Source: Leishmania infantum JPCM5
Taxonomy: Eukaryota; Euglenozoa; Kinetoplastea; Trypanosomatida; Trypanosomatidae
NCBI RefSeq assembly: GCF_000002875.2
Contig: NC_009396.2
Location: 7,501-71,500 of the forward strand
Direction of reading: 5' to 3'
DNA length: 64,000 bases
The notes beneath the pieces were generated by a model. The model did not search any database. It saw only the letters and a list, made by a program, of their open reading frames with translations, and was not told the origin of the DNA. Position numbers and translations under genes: made by a program. Below are positions 57,085-64,000 of the stretch, in pieces (within the stretch, counting starts at the first letter, position 1; each line of letters opens with the position of its first letter).

Positions 57085-60000
57085 ATGGTCAAGCTACATC
57101 AAAAGCACGCGTCTGCTGTAGCGACAGACGCGCAGGCGGAGAGCGACGCCACCGCGATGCACCAGGGCCCGGTGCCGCCGCCGCCTCCCGAAGAATTGGT
57201 CCCTGATGCAGGCCCCAGTGCTGCTGAGGTCCCGCTGGGCGATCCGGTCGAGTTCATACTTGACCGAGTCGACTCCATCGAGCGATGGCGATCGACAGTC
57301 GCGCGTCTGAACCTGGCGCAGCTGGGCGTTTCCCTGGTGCGCGGTGTACTGCGACGCGGTCGCTATTCGACGCCGCCGATGCGCGTTTTCGATGCCGCAG
57401 AGAAAACAGCGCCGGCAACGGATGCGGCAGAGGCTGAGGAGCCCGTCCAGTCGTTTTATCCATCGCAGCCGGTGCCACCGTGGCTGTGTCCCCACACGTC
57501 GTTCGAGATCAGGCAGGTGGCTACGCAGGTGGCCGAGCAAGATGAAGCTGCACAGACTCTCGTGAGGGGCGTTGCCTCTCCAGCGCCCGGGCAGGCAACA
57601 CATCGCCCGCCCAATCACCACCGTCGCGCACATCCCTCCATGCAGCCCAGCGTTGCTCGGCGCGCGCTCGTGCAGACGGCCAGCCGCGCCTCTGTGCCGC
57701 TTTATATGGGTATGCTGATCGCATTCATTGGACACGGTGTTGCGTCCATGTACAATGCAGACACAGCGACAGGCCTGCTCGGTGCGAGTGACGCGGCGGC
57801 AGGGCGATCCGTCCAGACACCGGCGCCCACGCCTGGTGCCGTCGCCGGGCGCTTGCCCACGTCTAGCCGTCATCTGCACTTCACCACCGAGATGACCAGC
57901 GCACTCCACGAGGTTCACCGTGCAGCGGCTGAGGTGATTTGCATGGTCGATCACGAGTCGAAGGAGATGCACGCGCTCGCAACAGCCGCACTCCAGTCGG
58001 CTGGAAAAGCGACAGCGTATCGGACGGACGAGGATGAGCAGGTGCAGGACATGCGCCACGCGCAGCTCGGTCGATCATGTCGTCACCTTAGCCGCATCGT
58101 GGCAAATCTCTACTCTCTTGTGTCCCTCCTGGACTTCTTTGCAGTGGAGAGTGCGTCCTTGCCGACGCCGACGCCAAGCACCGCGGCAGCGAGTGGTGCA
58201 GGTCACTCGAACATGAGCAGCGCCAACGTCGGCTTCCTATCGACATCCTCTGCTTCGGAGGCCGCGGCGGTAGCGATGGAGAAGCGCGGCGCTCAGACAA
58301 CCACTGTGGCGCCGTACACAGACAGCAGTACTCCAAATGCCACACCGATGCCCTCCGCCATGAAGAAACATGTCGCCAACGGGGCGGCCCCCGCGCACCC
58401 CTATACGACGGAGCGCTTCCATAAGCTCTTCGATGCATCTGGCCACTTGCCGCAGAGCGTGTGGAGGGTGTTCTCCGCCGTCGCCACCACATTGAGCCAG
58501 TTCGCAGTGTCCTGGTCCCTCACAACGGGTGATGCGCAGAGTCGGCAAGCATTCAACAGTGCAGCGTGCGTGATACTCGGCGAGGATCAGCGCTGCCTGC
58601 TGCTGCAGCTGCATCGGCTGTGTGCGCGCTTTATCGTGCTGCGCCACCGAGTGTACGCGCTGCACCCCGTCAACTCTCTGCACTTCAAGGTGAAGCAGAT
58701 GCTGGAGTGGAGCGGTCTCCTCAACGCCGACGTGCCGGATGCGTGGTCGTACAACAATGGCGACATTGACCGATGCGACTTACACTCTGATCGACTGCAC
58801 AGCACCTACGCGCGCGGCCTTCGGTGGAGCGTCAACTCGAGCAACAAGATGGCGCTTCAAGCGGCGGTTGCGTGTCCGTACACGGCCGCGGCGCGCGACT
58901 CAGCGCTGCGTCGGATGAAGGAGTCGAGCGCGTTTTCTCCAGGCGGCAGCGCCGTCGCTGGCGGGGGGGGCGTCAACACTGCGAGCGATGGCGGTGCATC
59001 GGCCCCGCTCTCTCTGCTCACCTCGCTCGCCTCTGCCGGGGCAAACGGCGGTGCCAACGCCGCCTTCGCCGGGCTTTTGGCAGCGCCGTTGTCATCGGCA
59101 TCTGCGGCGCCGGAGCAGAGTTCCAGCGTGGCTGCACTATCCCAGCGCTCCGTCGTGCCGGGCTACGTTGGGCTGCGGAACAATGGTAACATGTGCTTCC
59201 TCAACAGCGTTGTACAGCTTCTCGGCAGCGCTGCGCTGTTCCGCGACGATCTCACGGCACGATTGCAGGATGCTGTCTTCTGCAACTCGGCACACGCCGA
59301 TCACCGGGCTCCTGCAGCCGCGCATGCGGAGAATGCCCATGCGATGGCGGCTCCCTTTGCCAAGTATGGATGTCGCCTCGCCATGGCGCTTCTTCTCGGT
59401 GAGATGCAGTGGCGTGGGTCGCATCGACACAGTCGCCTCCCGGTGTTGCCGGACTACCTCATCCCACATCTGCCCCCGCCGTTCGATGACCATCGACAGC
59501 ACGACGCCTCGGAGTTCTGGCACGCACTAATGGACAAACTGGACGCGCCGAACCAGCCCGGGGGGGCGGTGGTGGCGCGATGGTTTAGCGGGCGAACGGC
59601 GACGACGATGACGTGCGTCACCTGCCAGCACACGCGTCTGCACACCGACACCTTCTGGGATCTCTCGATCCCACTCCTGCGCGCTACCTCGCCCCCCTCC
59701 GTACCAGCGTCCGTGGGAGGCGGCGCGCCGACGCCACCTTGGGCACCGGTGGCCGCGGCTGGCCGGCCGGTGAGCCAAGTAGAGGTGCAGCACTTTGCCC
59801 GCGCCACCGCCGTGACCACCACCTACGCGAGCTCGCCAGCATCCGACTTTCCAGCCAACGCGTCGACCACGGCAGATGCGTCTGCGGAGCTGGAAGCGGC
59901 GGAGCGCGCAGAAGAGGAGGCAGCAGAGAGGGTCAACAACAAAGCAGCGCTGAACCAGCGCCCCATCGTGCCCAGCAGTGTAGCCGAGCCGTACTCAACC

Positions 60001-62025
60001 ACACCGCTGCCGTCCTCGATGGTGGCGGCCGACGAGGTACCCAAGACGCTGCAGCACCTGCTGCTCCATGTGCTGCACCCGACTCTCAACAAGGAGCTCT
60101 TGCATGGCAGCAACGCCCTCGACTGCGAGCACTGCGGCCGACGCACCGACACAGAGCTCACGACACGCCTTGTCGCCGAGGTCGAAAGGGAGGCTGAGGT
60201 AGGGGTCGATACGGCAGCAGCAGGTGCGCCGGAAGAATGCTTAGGCGCCGTGCAGGAAGCGCGCGTCTCTTCTGGCGGCAGCGCCGCTGCAGCCGCGTGG
60301 GAAAGTCTCGTTGAAGGCGAGCCGCCCACACCCTGCGCAGCGGATGAACGAGCGTCGCCACATGGGGAGTCGAAGTGCGTGGAGCACGACTTGGCGCTGT
60401 CGCACTCTCTCACCGACACGGCGGCCGGAGGTGGTCTGCCATACTACCTCGCTGTTCAGCTGAACCGCTTCGCGTACCGGCGCGCCACACAGACCTACGA
60501 GAAGGTCACCGATGGCGTGCCTCTCAATGAGGTTATCGTTGTCCCGGTGTGCCCCGAGATCACAGAGCCAAAAGACGGAGCAGCATCCCCGGCCGATTCG
60601 CAGGAGTTCAACGCACAGACTGCGATGCCCAACGAGGAGGATGGCGACGCCAATACGCAGCGTGAAGACGACGGCCGTCACGGTGGCCCCTCCACTCGAA
60701 CTCCGACGGCACCGCGCTCTGCAGCGCCAGCGCTTCCGGTGTGGGTCGCGTACCTTCTGCGGTCAATCATCATCCACAGCGGCTCCACGCCTAGCAGCGG
60801 CCACTACTTCGTCCTTACGCGCCGCCTCGCAGCGGTGCCGGCGTACACGAACGTCAATGAAAGCAGCCACGACGAAGACGGCGAGTACAATGCCAGCGCT
60901 GCTGCTGACGTGTCATCCATGCGCGCGTACGTGAAGGGTCTGGGGGCTGCCCTAACGGCTTGCCTGGGCGCCGAGCGTCACTTCTCCTACGCGGAACTTG
61001 TGCAGCCAACGGCGGGCGCGGAAGGCGAGGGCTGGTCGGCGTGTGCCGATGTGGAGGGCGCAGGGCCAAAGTCGCAGGGCAGGCCCGCTGTCGCTTCCCT
61101 TTCGAGGGGCACAGCGGAGACGGTGCAGTCGCCGGCGCTTTCTCCACCACCAACTCTTCCAACGGCCGCTGTGTCCGTGAGTGGCGACCGCCTGTACGAG
61201 AACTGGGTGATGCTGAACGACTCCAGCGTGCAGACCGTTGAGCCGGACACAATGCGCCACCTCCTGCACGGGCGCGGCGGCGGTGTCTACTCTGCCTCGG
61301 AGACGCCGTACATTATCTTGTACGAGAAGTTGCCTTTGGCCTCCGAAGGGACGGCGGTGCGCGACGCTCTGCTAGAGGATGAGGAGGCGACAGATAAGCG
61401 CGTGGCTGGTGCTGCGCTGTGGGAGACCCACCATGCTTCGGTAGGCGCTTCCGGCGTCACCTCCGCCGGTGACACGAGCAGCAAGCCGGTTCAGTTTGCC
61501 CGTGAAGTGCTACAGATCTTTAACGCGCGGCTGAAGGATGAGGTCGCGCACAACGCCGCTCTCAGCGAGGCGCCACGAACGGCAGATGGGCATGGCTTCA
61601 CCTCCACAAAAAGCAGCGAAGCAAGCTCGCGGCCTACGCCGGTGGGAACGGTGGTACATCAGGGGTCGTCTGCCACGGCTTGGAGAACCATTGTCGCCCG
61701 GTCATCGTGGTCTCGCGCGACCGGTGTTGGCGACGCAGCTCGTGCAGCAGCAGTCAAGGCCTCCCTCATTGATGCGAGCAAGGTCATACCAACATGCTTT
61801 AAGGGCACCGGCAGCGTTGGTCGTCCTTCGGCGTCGCACCGGCCGCGTCGGCTAATGTCCACGGTCAAGTACGCCAAACTCCCCCGCAGCAAGCGCTACA
61901 ACGGCAATCTCAACCGTCACAGCACACAGGAGCACCGCCATCGTGGCGGCACGGCCGCACGCAGCTCAAGTGGCAGCGGCGCAGGCTCAGACGCCGATGA
62001 CGAGCAGGACGAGCCTCGCAGCTAG
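57085..62025 (+). CDS. Ubiquitin carboxyl-terminal hydrolase (USP/C19 family), 1646 aa
   Basis: A cysteine protease that removes ubiquitin from proteins. Residues 1-690 form an N-terminal extension with Ala/Ser-rich linkers and helical patches of unknown role. The USP domain spans about 697-1415. Its Cys box is GLRNNGNMCFLNS with nucleophile Cys704, then comes QHDASEFW (from 805), and the His box is GSTPSSGHYF with His1240. WVMLNDSSV supplies the third catalytic position (Asn/Asp). Two CxxC pairs (around 844 and 1014) fit the zinc ribbon of the fingers subdomain, and LPYYLAVQLNRFAY is the typical strand before the His box. The catalytic set is intact, so it should be active. Inserts of about 160 residues lie between the CxxC pairs and within the palm. 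The basic tail ends DDEQDEPRS. The start is ATG 57085; the frame opens at GTG 57073. Confidence 0.9.
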   Translation: MVKLHQKHASAVATDAQAESDATAMHQGPVPPPPPEELVPDAGPSAAEVPLGDPVEFILDRVDSIERWRSTVARLNLAQLGVSLVRGVLRRGRYSTPPMRVFDAAEKTAPATDAAEAEEPVQSFYPSQPVPPWLCPHTSFEIRQVATQVAEQDEAAQTLVRGVASPAPGQATHRPPNHHRRAHPSMQPSVARRALVQTASRASVPLYMGMLIAFIGHGVASMYNADTATGLLGASDAAAGRSVQTPAPTPGAVAGRLPTSSRHLHFTTEMTSALHEVHRAAAEVICMVDHESKEMHALATAALQSAGKATAYRTDEDEQVQDMRHAQLGRSCRHLSRIVANLYSLVSLLDFFAVESASLPTPTPSTAAASGAGHSNMSSANVGFLSTSSASEAAAVAMEKRGAQTTTVAPYTDSSTPNATPMPSAMKKHVANGAAPAHPYTTERFHKLFDASGHLPQSVWRVFSAVATTLSQFAVSWSLTTGDAQSRQAFNSAACVILGEDQRCLLLQLHRLCARFIVLRHRVYALHPVNSLHFKVKQMLEWSGLLNADVPDAWSYNNGDIDRCDLHSDRLHSTYARGLRWSVNSSNKMALQAAVACPYTAAARDSALRRMKESSAFSPGGSAVAGGGGVNTASDGGASAPLSLLTSLASAGANGGANAAFAGLLAAPLSSASAAPEQSSSVAALSQRSVVPGYVGLRNNGNMCFLNSVVQLLGSAALFRDDLTARLQDAVFCNSAHADHRAPAAAHAENAHAMAAPFAKYGCRLAMALLLGEMQWRGSHRHSRLPVLPDYLIPHLPPPFDDHRQHDASEFWHALMDKLDAPNQPGGAVVARWFSGRTATTMTCVTCQHTRLHTDTFWDLSIPLLRATSPPSVPASVGGGAPTPPWAPVAAAGRPVSQVEVQHFARATAVTTTYASSPASDFPANASTTADASAELEAAERAEEEAAERVNNKAALNQRPIVPSSVAEPYSTTPLPSSMVAADEVPKTLQHLLLHVLHPTLNKELLHGSNALDCEHCGRRTDTELTTRLVAEVEREAEVGVDTAAAGAPEECLGAVQEARVSSGGSAAAAAWESLVEGEPPTPCAADERASPHGESKCVEHDLALSHSLTDTAAGGGLPYYLAVQLNRFAYRRATQTYEKVTDGVPLNEVIVVPVCPEITEPKDGAASPADSQEFNAQTAMPNEEDGDANTQREDDGRHGGPSTRTPTAPRSAAPALPVWVAYLLRSIIIHSGSTPSSGHYFVLTRRLAAVPAYTNVNESSHDEDGEYNASAAADVSSMRAYVKGLGAALTACLGAERHFSYAELVQPTAGAEGEGWSACADVEGAGPKSQGRPAVASLSRGTAETVQSPALSPPPTLPTAAVSVSGDRLYENWVMLNDSSVQTVEPDTMRHLLHGRGGGVYSASETPYIILYEKLPLASEGTAVRDALLEDEEATDKRVAGAALWETHHASVGASGVTSAGDTSSKPVQFAREVLQIFNARLKDEVAHNAALSEAPRTADGHGFTSTKSSEASSRPTPVGTVVHQGSSATAWRTIVARSSWSRATGVGDAARAAAVKASLIDASKVIPTCFKGTGSVGRPSASHRPRRLMSTVKYAKLPRSKRYNGNLNRHSTQEHRHRGGTAARSSSGSGAGSDADDEQDEPRS

Positions 62026-62529
62026 CAGTGGAGAGTGCCCATGCTGCCACGCACGCGCCGGTGAGCCGCACGTGCACGTGCGTGTGCGGTTGGGGGAGGG
62101 GAGGGGGGCGACCACCGGCGTACAAGGTTTACGTTTTTTTTTGTGCCTGTTCTCAGTGATGCACATCGAACATGAAATGCCGACGAGAAGGCAGGTGCGA
62201 GGCGGGGGAGGGGGAGGGGCACGCACGCGAGGCTAATACACGAGATGGAGGTTGGTGCCTTGGGTATCGTTACGGAGCCACTCTCTCTTCGACTGGTCCG
62301 GCTCTACACAGTCACGCGGGAGCATGTCGTGTTGTTGCTGGCCAGAACCACACATGCGAATGTGCCGCGCATGAAGCGATAGTCTCTCTTCACCTGAATG
62401 CTCATCTAAGCCCCGCCCGGCCTCCTTTTTCTCTCTCTCTCGCTATCCTGTCCTCCTCCTGCGTGACCGCCCATGCTCGCCACTGGAGATCGGCTCGTTC
62501 CTTGCATGTTTCTTCTGTCCTCGCCACCC

Positions 62530-63174
62530 CTCCCTCGATGATGCCGGGGCGCCTAACCGTCGTGTCACAGGGCCCGGCACCCCGCTCTTCGATGTCGACG
62601 GAGATAGGCGGGAAGAGATGCATTACGAGCCGATCGCACGGCGCACGCGTGCGACGCATGCGGCATTGCATCTCCTCCATCCGACCGTGCGAGCCGATGA
62701 GGTGCAGGCGCCGGAAGTGTGACGCGAGCACCCCCGAAGGGCCGCGCCGTGTCCTCCAGGCTCCAGTGGGGAGAGCCTCCAAGTCATATTCTAGGATGCC
62801 GCAGCTGGAGGCAGCTCAGGGCGGAGCATGGCACACAGGCAGGGTGCAGGGTCTTCGAGGGCCCAGCCCTGAGGCTGCCCAGCATCGTCCCTGAGCTCAT
62901 CCGGCATATCACCATGGCCATCCCCTATCACCCGCGCGACAGACGTCGGTCGTGGGCGGTGGGTGTGCATGCGCACAGTTATGGGCTTGCTCCGTGGTAG
63001 AGTGCACACGCTGCGTGAGCCACAGCAATATCCGCTCGTCCTTCCCCCTCTCTGTGTTTCTCTGTCCTGCGATGCTGCTGTGGCTTGGCACGCACGCACG
63101 CACGCGCGCGCGCGTTGCCGACTGATGACTGCGTGCGCCCTCTGCGTCGCTCCCACTCCGCCTTCAACACTCAC
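62530..63174 (+). mobile_element. SIDER-like degenerate retroposon at 62.5-63.2 kb
   Basis: Its left part carries GTCACAGGGCCCGGCACC (62562-62579), almost the same as the segment TGACAGGGCCCGGCACC of the 421-bp elements at 31.8 and 37.1 kb, with further weak similarity in the following 100 bases. It is GC-balanced with no coding capacity. Its right end, 62939-63174, is the 236-bp block repeated inverted at 49928-50163. Boundaries are approximate: I see no target-site duplication and no poly(A). Confidence 0.5.
62939..63174 (+). repeat. 236-bp inverted repeat, right arm
   Basis: Exact reverse complement of 49928-50163. With its partner it encloses about 12.8 kb containing the IQ/PHD-like gene, the 908-aa gene and the ubiquitin hydrolase gene. 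Compared with the left copy, 51 bases are missing at the 62938/62939 junction, next to the short repeat CGTCTGT. Confidence 0.85.
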
Positions 63175-64000
63175 GCGCTTTTCCTTCCTCGTCTTCTCTT
63201 TGCCATCGCACGCATACACATGCTGGCCCGGCCAGAGGTTCGCAAGCGGGTAGTGTCGATCTCCTCTGTCTCTCACGTGAGGAAGTGCGGGACGCTTCAC
63301 GGACAGTGGAGACCTACACACCGACATAGGAAAACACAATCTGACAGCCGCACGTACACGACTTCGGCTTCTTTCGCCCTCACGTGCGGGTTTCCTGTCG
63401 TCACGTAGCTCACAAAATTCAGCCCCGGCACTCCGTGTTTCATCCTCCGCGCCTGCGCTCCGTCTTCTGCGTACACGTCGTTCACGCGCCCACCCATACG
63501 CACGCGGCTCATATACGCGTCGCCTCGTGGGCTCCTCTTGCCGGCGTCGAAACCTTCGTTCGCTGTGCTCTCGCCTTCCCCCCATCGACCTCTTCTTCGC
63601 GCATCTTTTAAAAGTGGAGGGCGTTGCACACGTTTGTGTGCGTGCTTGTGTGCTTGTGTGTGATCTCTCGCTGTTTTACTGAGCAGACATCCTCTGCGTT
63701 CTCTCCGGCTCCTACATCCCTTGATCCCTTCTCCGCCTCCTGCTCATCTTCCACGTTGGACGCACTCGTTGATCGTGTATCACCGTCCAGCTATCTCCCG
63801 TGCACAGACTGCTGCGATTCTATTTCGCCTACCTTTCCTCTCTTTTCGTTGGTTTTGTGTGTCGCTCCGTGTTCCGCCCACCCCCCGCTCGCTTTCGCGG
63901 TTTGCAACGACCTCTTGTGCGTTCGTTCTGCGCAGGAGTGTGTGTGTGTGTGGGAAGGGGGGAGGGGCGGTGCGTCGGGGTCGATCTCCTCCTGCTCCCT

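Larger units (their letters stand above)
62026..64000. other. 2-kb gene-free right end of the window
   Basis: No gene. Contains the USP 3' untranslated region, a SIDER-like element with the second 236-bp repeat arm (about 62530-63174), and from about 63650 pyrimidine-rich sequence that should be the leader of a gene lying beyond the window. Confidence 0.55.

Noticed and set aside
49928..63174. CRISPR array or transposon with terminal inverted repeats
   Set aside because: Only one pair of 236-bp arms, no short regular repeats, and no transposase; the enclosed genes are ordinary eukaryotic genes, so an inverted retroposon pair is the better reading.

Overview
The window looks like nuclear chromosomal DNA from a trypanosomatid, most probably Leishmania or a close relative. 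The evidence is as follows. All 22 protein genes I can support are intronless and lie on the + strand, as expected of a polycistronic directional gene cluster. The DNA is GC-rich. The gene-free stretches are full of pyrimidine tracts followed by AG (candidate spliced-leader acceptors), GT/CA microsatellites and poly-purine or poly-pyrimidine runs. Typical kinetoplastid genes are present: the isochorismatase-fold protein MAR1, mitoribosomal mS29 and very long coiled-coil proteins. Two gene-free regions hold short degenerate elements that look like SIDER retroposons. Species assignment is inference.

Layout. At 1-20 kb there are compact, mostly housekeeping genes: an unknown 237-aa protein, eIF2B alpha, a PITH-domain protein, proteasome beta-1, mS29/DAP3, a 107-aa unknown, a PPP-family pseudophosphatase, MAR1, a coiled-coil protein, a 90-aa putative tail-anchored protein, a 205-aa unknown and a helical-repeat (PPR-like) protein. 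At 20-31 kb lie a Plus3+RING-like protein, a FYVE-related zinc-finger coiled-coil protein and a 1370-aa coiled-coil protein with an acidic Ser-rich tail. At 31-38 kb one CMGC-type kinase gene sits in a wide gene-poor region, bracketed by two 421-bp inverted copies of a SIDER-like element that I find identical base for base. At 39-50 kb are a seven-helix membrane protein that resembles the gamma-secretase subunit APH-1, a leucine-rich-repeat giant, and the ER mannosyltransferase ALG9. At 50-64 kb are an IQ/PHD-like protein, a 908-aa unknown and a 1646-aa ubiquitin hydrolase. These three are bracketed by a second inverted repeat, 236 bp and also identical.

The genes do not form a single pathway. 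In this group, neighbours are co-transcribed but controlled after transcription, so gene order says little about function. The observations I rate highest are: (1) the two perfect inverted-repeat pairs, each enclosing whole genes, a layout that in Leishmania can seed gene amplification; (2) a phosphatase-fold protein that has lost nearly all its metal ligands; (3) the unusual Plus3+RING-like combination; (4) the possible APH-1 homologue; and (5) a CMGC kinase with a roughly 145-residue insert between its catalytic loop and DFG motif.

Method note: starts were placed at the first plausible ATG. Several open frames begin further upstream at TTG or GTG, which I did not accept. Residue positions are hand counts and similarity statements rest on motif recognition; no database search was run.
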